64,000 bases of DNA from Anaeramoeba flamelloides (taxonomy: Eukaryota > Metamonada > Anaeramoebidae). Where the stretch lies: the NCBI GenBank assembly GCA_027625915.1, contig JANTQA010000036.1:3591501-3655500 (forward strand), given 5' to 3'. The notes beneath the pieces are model-generated. The model had not been told where the DNA came from. It searched no databases and worked only from the letters and a program-made list of their open reading frames with translations. Below are positions 12,615 through 23,100 of this stretch, one piece after another (the stretch's first letter is position 1; every line of letters starts with the position of its first letter). A program made the position numbers and the translations under genes.

Positions 12615-15600
12615 ATGAAAATCTTATTTACTCTTGCTTTACTATTAATTTTTTTCCAAGCAAGTTTCTGTATCTCGACTGAGCAAACAAAAAAAAGAGT
12701 CCATGAAGGGATTGGAGAAATAGTTAGGAGCGATTTGGAATGTGGCAGTAGTTCTGGGATCTTTGTTCAAACGGAATCAAACATGGTAGCGTTGTTGAAA
12801 CCAAAAAATGGAGAAATTGTTTGGAAACATAAATTCAACGAAAAGGAAAAACTAATAACAAGCACTTGCTCGCACCACTCTTCGGTGGTCTTAACAGATC
12901 GAAAGATCTTGGTTGTGCAACCAAACACAGGGAAAGTGTTAAATGAATTTAACCACAACTTTAACACGATTACCTTTTCCAAATTACGAACTGGCAAAGA
13001 TCACTTTGTTGTCGTTCTTGATGACACAATCCAATACCGAGAATTAAAAACAGGTAATATTAAATACAGCACAAAGTATTCAAAAAAAGAATTTGAATTA
13101 GCATCACTCCTTTTGAATGAAGAATCAAACTCTGTGGTTGTTGTTGGGATTAATAAAAAAAGAAAAACACCAGAATTTCTTTATTTAGAAGAACAAAAGC
13201 AAAAGGAAAAGGGGAAACCAAAGGGAACTGACAAGGAGAAGAAAGTTAACCAAGAACCAAAATTAATAAAATTCCAAGTAGACAGCGACAACAAAATTAA
13301 ATTAAATACAAAGCCAACCTTATTAAGAAAGCAATCAATTGTGCTCTACTTAGATCAGGAAAGGACAAAATCTGTAAATTTCCTTGATCTTAATAGCATC
13401 ATTTCTCAAGGAAAAACTAGCAAAGATAATAATGTTATAATAACTGTTGAATCGTTGCCATTAAAGAATCTCAAAAGTGGGAATGAGAATTTACAAATAA
13501 TAACATCTTCCTCCAGTCATTTTGTTGTTGTTCAAGAACAATATGGGCAAGGACTAACTAAAAGCAAAGCATTTATTTATAAATTTAAAAAGAGTAATAA
13601 AAAAAATTCAATAATTTTAATTGCAGAAAAGGAATATAATAACAACAAAAACAAAAACAAAAAAGAAAAAGGAAACGGAAAAGAAACCGAATCTACCTTT
13701 TGGTTTTCAAACCAAAGATCAGATTCAGATTTTGTTACCTGTGTGCAACAGACTGAAACAAAATTGATAATCACAAGTTATTCATCTGAAAAAACGATCA
13801 ATGAAGAAATCGAATATTTCAAAAGAAATGATTATGGAAAAATAAAAAACGTAGATTTACTTTTCTTTAATTTAAATTCAAAAAAGCAAATTTTACCATT
13901 TTATTTGATCGAATTTGAAGACTTATCTCTTCATATGGTTAATATTAATCAAAAAACAACAAAAACAAAAAATATCTTATGGGGCCGAGAGGAAGCATTG
14001 ACAGATATTATTGATTTATTAATTATTCCAAAAAAAACCTTGAATATTTACCAAAATTCTAACGAAAATAATAAATTTGATCTTGAGAAAATCAAACAAA
14101 GCTTGCAAATAAAGATCGATGAATCTAAAAAAAAAATGACAAGTTTCTATGATAAAATCCCAAAGTCTACAGATGAAATTAAAAAGCATTTTAATTTGGC
14201 AACCAACGAAATAAAACAAACAATCTATTCAATAATCAATCCTTCGGAATATTCAAAGCAACCGGGCTTTAAAATGGATGTGAAGAAATTAAATTATGTC
14301 AAAAAAAATTGGCATTTAAAATTTGAAGATTCCAATTCGCAAAAATTTGATTTTAATAAATTATTAGTTATAATCACTCGCAATGGAAATGTCTATGGAT
14401 TTTCTACGTCGGAAAATCAAATAATTTGGAAAATTAGGTTACCCATTTCTGAAAAATCCGGTTCATTAGATCAAATCTTCCGAATAAACGATAAACAAAT
14501 TTTTATTATTGGATCTTCTAATAATGCGGATCTGGATGGCAATAACAAGCAAAGTAAAAGTACATTTATTGCAATGATCGACATTGTTAATAAAGAAATT
14601 ATTGAAAGCAAATGGTTTGAGCAATGGACTGCCAAGCAAGCAATTTCCATTGGCTTGAAAGACGACGGCGATGATGATGGAGATGACAATGGCAATAAAA
14701 TTATAAGGCCTCGAAAGGTTGTTTTAATTTTAGATAACCAAGGGAACTATCACCTGTTTCCAAAAACGGAATATGTGCTCAAGTCCTTCGACTTAATTTA
14801 TAACCAAGTTCATTTTGTTGTCATGAATAAGGAAACAAACACTTTGCTTTGCTACCATTTCATTAAAGATGATTTATTTAAAACAACAGATAACCCCCCA
14901 AAGCCAGAAATTAAATGGACGAAGCAATTCGACAAAAAGGAAGAAGTTACCCAAATCAACATTAATGATGAAAGCCAATACCCAGACAAGCATTTAAATA
15001 ACAATTATTATAATCCATACATGATCTCACTTCTTACATATAACAAGGAGGAAAAAACAATAACTGTGCTCATTATAGATACGGTCTCTGGCAAGATTAT
15101 TGGAAACGTGAAAAATTATGATGCCTCGCTCCCAGCCACCATACAGCATTATGCTAATAAATTAGTTTATCATTACTGGGGTACCAAGGTGAAGACAACA
15201 GTCATGTCTGTAATTGAATTAAAGGCAAACGCCTTTTCTTCAAAGCATTATAGACAGAACAAGAAAAACATTCTTTATCAGAATCGACCAATGGTAACAC
15301 TTAAAAAGCAATCCTATTTGTTCCCCTCATATGTCAATGTTATGGGCGTTTCCAAAAGTAAAGACAATGTTAACCAAAAGGGTTTGGTTTTGGCACTTTC
15401 AACCGGCGACCTGTTCTTACTCTCCGATTCCTTTTTAAATCCAGAGAGAACACTGAATGTTCAAAATGCAATGAAACTTGGCCTGATGCCTTATACTACC
15501 TATCTCCCTCACCAAGCTAAAAACATTATCAACGACAACGAACCAGTTTTGCAAGTTAAAGAGATAAAAAGCGACCATACAGAAATTGAATCAACTTCCT

Positions 15601-15782
15601 TTATAGTCGCCTATGGGCTAGATTTATTCTACGATTGTGTAACAATCGACCAAAGCTTTGATAAAATCGATTCTCAGTTTAATTTCAGTGCCTTGATAAT
15701 AACAATGTTAGTTTTGATAATTGCTTTAATAGCAATGCAAAGAATGAAAGGTAATAAAAACGTGAAAACTAATTGGAATTAA
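12615..15782 (+). CDS. EMC1: ER membrane protein complex subunit 1 (EMC1)
   Basis: A single uninterrupted frame of 1055 residues; human EMC1 is 993. The start is the ATG at 12615, because it begins a signal peptide (MKILFTLALLLIFFQASFC); the frame extends 9 codons upstream without a further ATG. EMC1 is the large lumenal subunit of the ER membrane complex, which inserts tail-anchored and multi-pass membrane proteins. The N-terminal half shows PQQ-like beta-propeller strands such as NGEIVWKHKF and NGNVYGFST...IIWKIRL. The C-terminal family domain includes LALSTGDLFLLSDSFLNPER, IPxxP-like spacing and FIVAYGLDLFYD, followed by one transmembrane helix (FSALIITMLVLIIALIAM) and a short basic tail. 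Low-complexity Lys/Asn insertions around residues 195-215 and 340-360 account for the extra length. A T-rich leader precedes it, and AATAAA occurs at 15990. Confidence 0.93.
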   Translation: MKILFTLALLLIFFQASFCISTEQTKKRVHEGIGEIVRSDLECGSSSGIFVQTESNMVALLKPKNGEIVWKHKFNEKEKLITSTCSHHSSVVLTDRKILVVQPNTGKVLNEFNHNFNTITFSKLRTGKDHFVVVLDDTIQYRELKTGNIKYSTKYSKKEFELASLLLNEESNSVVVVGINKKRKTPEFLYLEEQKQKEKGKPKGTDKEKKVNQEPKLIKFQVDSDNKIKLNTKPTLLRKQSIVLYLDQERTKSVNFLDLNSIISQGKTSKDNNVIITVESLPLKNLKSGNENLQIITSSSSHFVVVQEQYGQGLTKSKAFIYKFKKSNKKNSIILIAEKEYNNNKNKNKKEKGNGKETESTFWFSNQRSDSDFVTCVQQTETKLIITSYSSEKTINEEIEYFKRNDYGKIKNVDLLFFNLNSKKQILPFYLIEFEDLSLHMVNINQKTTKTKNILWGREEALTDIIDLLIIPKKTLNIYQNSNENNKFDLEKIKQSLQIKIDESKKKMTSFYDKIPKSTDEIKKHFNLATNEIKQTIYSIINPSEYSKQPGFKMDVKKLNYVKKNWHLKFEDSNSQKFDFNKLLVIITRNGNVYGFSTSENQIIWKIRLPISEKSGSLDQIFRINDKQIFIIGSSNNADLDGNNKQSKSTFIAMIDIVNKEIIESKWFEQWTAKQAISIGLKDDGDDDGDDNGNKIIRPRKVVLILDNQGNYHLFPKTEYVLKSFDLIYNQVHFVVMNKETNTLLCYHFIKDDLFKTTDNPPKPEIKWTKQFDKKEEVTQININDESQYPDKHLNNNYYNPYMISLLTYNKEEKTITVLIIDTVSGKIIGNVKNYDASLPATIQHYANKLVYHYWGTKVKTTVMSVIELKANAFSSKHYRQNKKNILYQNRPMVTLKKQSYLFPSYVNVMGVSKSKDNVNQKGLVLALSTGDLFLLSDSFLNPERTLNVQNAMKLGLMPYTTYLPHQAKNIINDNEPVLQVKEIKSDHTEIESTSFIVAYGLDLFYDCVTIDQSFDKIDSQFNFSALIITMLVLIIALIAMQRMKGNKNVKTNWN

Positions 15783-16924
15783 TGAATTAATTTTTTTTTT
15801 TTTTTACGATTTGAATCTCTATAAATTTTAATATGAGATTATTTCGAGTCTCCTTTCTCTTCTTTCTTTTTTTTTTCTTTTTTTTTTTTATTTCTCTTTT
15901 GGTTTCTATTTCTTATATTTTATATATCATTATATATACATACATACATATATTATTTCTTATATTATTCTTTAGTTTTCATACCATAAAATAAAGAAAG
16001 ATTATTTTTTTTTAAATGTTGTTTTATTTGTATATTTCTTAGCTTAATCATATTTAAATAACTTTATTTTCACTCCAAAATTTTATTTTCTTTTTTTTTC
16101 AAATTCTTAATGAACAATGCGGTTTCTACTACCAGGATTAAAAAAACCAAACATCCCCAATCAGTTTATTTTTTCAAACCAATCAAATCCGAGAGAAAAA
16201 TTCACCAAAAATTATCAAAAAATTGGATATCCATTATGTTTTTTTAAACTCAAAGAGGTTTATTTTTTATTAAAAGTTATTAAGTTAACGGTAAAACCTG
16301 TTATTATTTCTCTGGATTAAAGATTTGAAAACCTTTTTTTACTTAAATGGTAATCTTATGACTTGTTTTTTTTTAAATTTTTATAAATACTTTTTATTTC
16401 TTTTTTCTTTTTGGAAAAATAAGAAATTAACTTGTATCAAATAAAATCAATCAAATCATTTTGTTTGCGTATTTTTTTTTTTATTTTTACCTTTATTTCA
16501 AAGCAAATAGAAACACTGGATTTAAATCAAAATTTTAAAAGTATGAGGAAAATTTTTTGATTCTAATTTTAATATCAAAAGTAATAAGTAGGAAGAAAAA
16601 TGATGAAAAAAATATATACATTTTTCATTATGTTGTGAGGAAATTCATTACTTGCTATCACCCCTAGGTTTTTTGAAATTTTCCCAATTAAAAAAAAAAA
16701 AACCGGATCACCCCTCTGTACTTGATGGTAGATGCTGTTACTTCCCTAATTCCCACTTCACATCATTAATGATAATTTTTTTTTTTTTTTGAAATTTGAA
16801 TAGATAATCTTAATTTACTTTATTATTAACCTAGGACAAGACTAATATTCAGTTAATATTTTGAATGATAATTAAAAGATTATTATTTAGTTAATTATGA
16901 ATTATACTTTCCTTTTAAATATTT

Positions 16925-17116
16925 TCAATTTTCATTATAGAATGGACAATACCATAAAAAATGATGAATATCTTCAGTTATTATCAAGTTCTGGTATTTT
17001 TTGCATAATTTGAAAGATATTTTTTTTGTTTTTATAATTATCATAAATACAAGAATATATGTTTTGAGAATTTTCGAAGTTTTTTCCTCTTTAAAGGGGA
17101 AGTCTAAACTTACCAT
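16925..17116 (-). mobile_element. Relic of a non-LTR retrotransposon (LINE) C terminus
   Basis: The minus-strand peptide ends LCKKYQNLIITEDIHHFLWYC then PFYNEN. The pattern Cys, acidic residues, HHFLWYC resembles the zinc-binding C-terminal tail that follows reverse transcriptase in many LINE ORFs (C-x2-C ... H ... C), with the first Cys replaced by Phe. The frame is short and the upstream polymerase is not readable. A related fragment lies at 28.1-28.6 kb on the plus strand, which supports a repeat rather than a host gene. Confidence 0.45.
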
Positions 17117-17851
17117 TAGATATATATCACAAATGTTAAAATTTTCCCTTTGAAAATCACGAAAGACTTATAAAATTATGTTTTTTTCTTTTTTTTACAT
17201 TTTTTTTAGTTTTATTTTGTGTTTTATTTTGTTTATTTTTCCAATAAGTTCTCGAATTCTTGTGAAAGCATATCTTTTGTTTATAGGATGTGAAAAAATA
17301 CAAATGAAAAAAAGTGAAAACAATGAAAAATAAAAAATAATTATACACATCTAGAACACAATTACCTTCAAAACATTTGAAAAGAATGAATATTGTCAAT
17401 TTCCCTTTTTAGTGGGATTTTTTAACTTTTATAACAATTAAAATTGTTTGATTAGATATTTTGAAAACACCAGGACCATAAAAAATATGTTTCCATTTAA
17501 AACCCCTTGAAATTATAAACTCTTTAGACACTGAAATAAAGAATAATTTTTTTTTTTTAAATTACTCGTTGGGGAAGAACTGTGGTCAAAATTTTAGATT
17601 TTTTATCAATTCCAAATTAGGTCAGCTCACCTAATTTATTTTGTGTTTTGATTACATTATATCTTTATTTTATAAAATATAAGAAAAATAAGGACAATTT
17701 AAGAATTTTTTTGTCTTTCTCAAACGTAAATATATCATGTTTTAATTGTTTAGAATTATGTTTTATTTGATTAAATAAAAGATTGAATGAAATAAATCCG
17801 AATTTTGAAAAACAAGATGCATGGTAGAAAATTTTATTATTCTTGACAATG

Positions 17852-17898
<47 letters not shown>
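17852..17898. repeat. (TTA)n microsatellite
   Basis: About 14 consecutive TTA units with one TAG interruption in non-coding DNA. Confidence 0.9.
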
Positions 17899-17900
<2 letters not shown>

Positions 17901-18489
17901 TCAATTAACTTTTTGAAGTGTTCTAGGAATTTCAAATTGAAAAATTTTTATTAATTTTTGTCAAAAATTGATTTTGAATTAGATCTGATACTCTAAAAAT
18001 TTCTATTTCCAAATTCATAGTTTCATTATTTTATAGAAAAACTTTTTTTTATTTTGAAATATTTTTCAAAACCTAAGAACTCTAATTATTTTGAAGTTAT
18101 ATCTAATTCTAAATATTAAAATTTCAGCTTGAACCATTTTTTATTTTTTGGTTTTTTGGTTCTTATTGTAGAATTTATATAAACTTTGAATTGATTTGTG
18201 ATTTTTTTTTATTATATAATTATCTCAAAACGGTAATTGAGGTGAAATACTTTAATATGAGATTTAAAAACTACTAATACAATTAATCATTGAATAATTC
18301 CAATTTAACAATTTATAATTAAAACGTATTACTAAGTTTTTTTAGAAAGAAGAAATTTTATTTTTTTAATAATCCTCTTTTATCCTTTTAAAGTTTTTTT
18401 TTATAAATGTTTCTATTTTAAAACCAAATTCCTAAATAAACCCTTTTACCGTCAAAGAGATTCAATTTCCGAGAAGAAATAGAACACAA

Positions 18490-19000
18490 TCTATGAGTTT
18501 AATTCATTATTCTTCTCGTAAAATTTTAAATTTTTAGATCAAAATCATTTTTTCTCATTTTGTCATTTTGTAAAATCTTTTTTTTTTTGTATTTTACTTT
18601 TTGCTTTTTTTTTTTTTTTTTCTTTTCTTTTTTAGTTTATTTTAAAAATTAAATTTGAAAAAAAATACATTTGAAACTCAAAATTAACATTAAGAAAAGT
18701 TAGGATTTTTATACTCTTTTAAAATTAATATACTAACAAGTCAAAAATCTTATTATCAAAAATTTTAATTTCCTAAAGAAATTGAGAATTTTGTATGAGA
18801 CGTTCCAAAAATTTTTTAACATATTTTTTTTTTTTGGAAATTTATGATTTGTTCCGGCTTTTCTTCTATGATTATCTACTGTAATACGAAGTTTATAATT
18901 TCTTGTATTTCTAATCAATCTAAGTGAGGTTTTATTGATTCTTAAAAATAAAGTGAAATTTCTATTTTTGGTTGGGCCCCTTTGAGTTAAATCGAGTTTA
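18490..19000 (+). repeat. Dispersed repeat, 0.5 kb, copy 1
   Basis: From TGAGTTTAATTCATTAT to GGGCCCCTTTGAGTTAAAT it aligns along its length, with small gaps, to 53130-53655 in the same orientation. Shared landmarks, in order, are AGATCAAAATCATTTTTTCT, AAATTAACATTAAGAAAAGT, CAAAAATCTTATTATCA and GGAAATTTATRRTTTGT. There are no coding frames or clear terminal repeats. Confidence 0.7.
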
Positions 19001-20183
19001 TTTTATTATTAATAAATTATTTGCATCGATTATAATATTTTAAAACTATACAGATCGCTGATAAATTCTTGATTTTTTTTGAAGTATTTCTAATTTTTTC
19101 ATCTTGTTTGGAATTTTAAATTCCATTATTTAAATCAAAACTTTAAAACAAAAATAAACGTTATTTTTTCCCTTTAATTCTATATTTTAAATTATTAATC
19201 AATCAAAAAAAGTAGTTTTAATTAATTTTTTTGATTATTTTTTATATTTTTTTTTTGATAGTTGAGATTAATAGATTTGACTTTGGTGACACACCATAAT
19301 TATTCAAAATCTATATTTCAATTTTCCATCTTCTTAGACACCCATTTCAGATATGTTTACTTGTTTCAAATATTTTTCATTTTTTCTTTTTTATTCTCAT
19401 TTCTTTTTCATTTCCTATTTTTTAGACTTTTATCTTCTCAAGTATAAACTGAAGGAAAACGAATCTTTAAATTATTCATCAAAAATAAGTTAATAAGTTC
19501 TACAAAGAAATGAAACTTATACTATTTAAATTATTTTTTCGCCAAACAAATTATTTACATTTTTTTTCGAAGAAATTCCCTTTTTCTTTCAAAATAACAA
19601 AATCTTTAACTTCCCTCATTGTTTTTGACAAGTTTACAATTCGACTTTAAACCGAGAAATATGAAAAATTTAATACATTTCTTTGAATTTTAACACATTT
19701 GTATAACTAATTGGAAAGATCAAAATAATATGTTAATAGGTAACTGTCAAAAAAAAAAATCTGAAGGGAGAAATTAAAAAAAATAAGTTTTTACTCATAT
19801 TATTTGGTGTCTGAATTGTTCAAATTTCCTTTAAAAATCAATTTTATCTTTTTAATAAAATTTTTTTTTTTTTACTTTTTGCCTAAAATCTTGCAATGAT
19901 TATTCTTTTATCTGTTTCAACTGTATTTAAAAAGTTTAATTTTAGTTTATTTTTAAAAAAAATAGTTTTTATTTATTTTTATATATAATTATGCAACACA
20001 ACTAATGATAAAAAAAATAAGTAAAGAAAAAATGTGGCATTGTGAAACCAAAAATAAATATGATTAAAAAGTTAATTTTTTTTTTTTTTAATCATAATAA
20101 TCAACATTAGAAATAAAAAAAAAAATAAATTTAATAAATAAAAAATTATAATAGAAAAAAGAATATGTAAAAACATTATTTGG

Positions 20184-23100
20184 TTATTTTTTTTCAATTT
20201 CTGAATTAGAGTTTTCATCATCATCATCATCATCTTCATCATTAAAATCCATTAAATCATTATTTTGGAATTCTTGAAATCGTTCTTGAAAACCCAATCT
20301 ACCTTGTTGGATATTTGGGTTTTCTTTGAATTTTCTTAATAAATAAATGGAATATTCTGGCAAGGGCACCATATTATCGGAATTTAAGTTTACTGGGAGA
20401 TAGCCCTTTGTATCCTTTAAATCGTCTTCATCAAACACAACCGAATTTTTACCAAAGTCGTATTTCTTATGGGAAATATCCCCATTTTCCTTCATTAACC
20501 CGATGCTTTCTAATAGCATTGTTGAATTCATATTATTTTTTGGTTTCCAATTTGGATGATTAGATTTAAAATTGACGACGCCGGCCTCCATTAAAGTCAT
20601 TAATGTTTCAAAATTTTTTATATCAGAAATTTTAATTTCGGGTCCATTATAGCGATCACCCTGCTCGTTCAAATTAAATAATGACCAAGAGCTAATGTAA
20701 CCAATTTTCTCATCAATTTTGGTCAATTTGGTAAAGCAGTCAACATAATTTTTTGCCTTTTTTGACCAAACGAAAAGAATGATTAATGGGCCATAAAAGG
20801 CGGATAAGATTTCAAAAAATATCATTTTAAAGGTTGATACAAAGTGTTGACAAAATTGTTGTTTAACCTTTACAGAATTCATTTCGTCAATCCACGTCTT
20901 GGGCAAATAATGTGTATGTATGATTACGTTATTTAATTCATTTGCTGGCTCATACACAGTGGTTGATGGTGGTAACATTTTTCTAGAAACAGAAAAAATA
21001 ATACCCACGATTGAAAGTAGCCAAGCAAAGGACTTGTCACCATAAATAGTTGTATTCAGAATAAAATCAACATCATAAACTATTGATAAGATAAAGAAAA
21101 TCAGTGCAATGGAACCAGATAGAAAGGTGATAAATTTGGCTATGGGGACAATGATTGTTGGTGGGAATTGGTTCAAATAGGTTAAAGAACTTGTATGCCC
21201 CTTTTTTATTCGATTTTCAAAGAGATGCGGCAGTTCATTAGGTTCTCTAAACATCCATTTTGCTCTTTGCGACCACTGTCTTCTTGAAAGAATTCCAATT
21301 TCAGTTTCAATCTTGTGATGTATTATAGTAAAAAATTGAAAAAGGAATAAGATAATTATTTAATATATTAGTCAATTTTAAAAGGTTACAATAACAAGAA
21401 AAAAAAGTTGAAATTTATAATAAAAAAAAATAAAATAAAATAATAATTAAAAAATACAAAATAACAATAAAAAAAAATAAAATAATTCATTTACAATTTT
21501 CCCATATTTTAATACCCAATAAATAACCAAAAAGAAGATAATGAAAGGCGAAAGAACCAATAAAATTAATGAAGTGGCGATCATTCTTTTTCTTAATTTC
21601 CTTTGATGATAAATTAAAAAATAAAAAAAAATTAATACAAATTAATCAAATTTATGAAAAAAGAAAATGCAATGAAAGAAAGAGAAGAGTAAAAAAAATG
21701 AAAAAAAGAACGAAAAAAAAAAATAAAAAAGAAATAAAAATATTTCAAAAAAAGAAAGCTAATGAAAAAAAAAAAAAAAAAAAGAAAGAAGAGGATTTAT
21801 ATTATTTACTTATGAAAATTTGATTCTGTTAAACACTTAGTATTCACTTTCAAGTTTTTTGTAAAAAACGGAGCAAAAATAATTTTTTCGATCATTATTT
21901 CAAAAGTTCTAGTGAGAGGGGAAAAACTTGGCAAACCAAAAAGTTGCTTTTTATTGATCATTGCAATTTGATAATTTTTCATTCTCATTATTACAGAAGC
22001 AAGATCTAATTCATCAAATCCCGAATCTTTGTTTTGCTCAATGATTTTTGATGCGACTTGGTGCCATAAAAGAGTTGGAATCTCATTGTCATATATTTTA
22101 AGTACTTTATTATAGTAGTGTTTAATTTTTATCATTTTAATTGTCTCAGTAAATAATTTACTTGATGAATAAATTAAATAACAGGATGCTCCAAATATAC
22201 ATATAATAATAAATTTTGGCAAACTATTTAGAAAGAATTAGAAAATTAGTTTTATAAAAGAAAATTTTAGAATGCGGAAATTATTAATATTGAATATAAA
22301 AGATCTCATAAAAATGTGTTTTATAGATATGGTAAAGAAATTTGAATGTTAACATCATTTTTGTGAAAAATAAAATTGATAAAGTTATAAACAAGGAATA
22401 CAAAAAATGGAAAAATTATAATTTTTTTTTTTTTTTTTTTTTGGTAATTTTGATTAAAAAAAGTTTTCAAAAGATTTGTTTATTTAAAGTCTTTTTCAAA
22501 AAGTTTAAACAATAAGTTTTTAGAGAATCAATAATGTACCAAGAGAACTGATAATGGGCTCGTGTAAAGTGCTCAACTGAGAATCCGAAGGGTGGGCTCT
22601 ATTCCTCTTAACCATATTACTTTTGATTGCTTATTATTTTTTTCAACTATTTACAAAAGTTACAAAAAGCCACAAAAATATAATTTTGATTGAAAATCAG
22701 GCTTATGATTAATATAACCGCTAATTCTTTGAGGAAATCTTCTGAACCATTTAGAATTTTTTTTTGTCTATTAATAAAAACAGAATCTAAATAAGAATTG
22801 GAACAAAATCTCACTCGATTTATGGAATGGTCCGATTCTTGAAAGAATTCACCGGATTCGCTCTCTTACATTGGGTTCAAGAATATCTCTAATTCAAAAT
22901 TAAGAATTCCTGAAGTTCCATCAAGTCCCATAGAGTGCCGTAGAGTGTCTAGCTTTTCCATAATTTAAAAGAATTGAGCAAAATCTTTGATTTTTCTCCA
23001 TTCTTTTGAATTCTCGAAAAGCTAACGGCGGGTTTCTAGGGGTTTACTGTTTTATCTGTAATTTCAATAGATTTTCGTTAGGTTTTTTTGAGTTTTTTGT

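Larger units (their letters stand above)
15783..20183. other. Intergenic region between convergent EMC1 and ATG9
   Basis: No host gene was recognised. It holds the EMC1 3' region, a LINE C-terminal relic at 16925-17116 (-), a (TTA)n microsatellite around 17852-17898, and one copy (18.49-19.00 kb) of a 0.5 kb dispersed repeat whose partner is at 53.1 kb. Confidence 0.6.

Noticed and set aside
21320-21370. Hydrophobic translation just upstream of the last ATG9 exon (LFLFQFF) as an extra membrane helix.
   Set aside because: An in-frame stop precedes it without any AG acceptor; it is the pyrimidine tract of the intron, and the real helix is in exon 21600-21495.
21569-21823. Lys-rich plus-strand frame opposite ATG9.
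   Set aside because: It is the complement of a pyrimidine-rich ATG9 intron.
22560-22625. tRNA-like stretch (TGGGCTCGTGTAAAG as an A box, GGCTCTATTCC as a B box).
   Set aside because: The D stem and anticodon stem do not pair and no matching acceptor stem was found; at best a decayed tRNA or SINE head.
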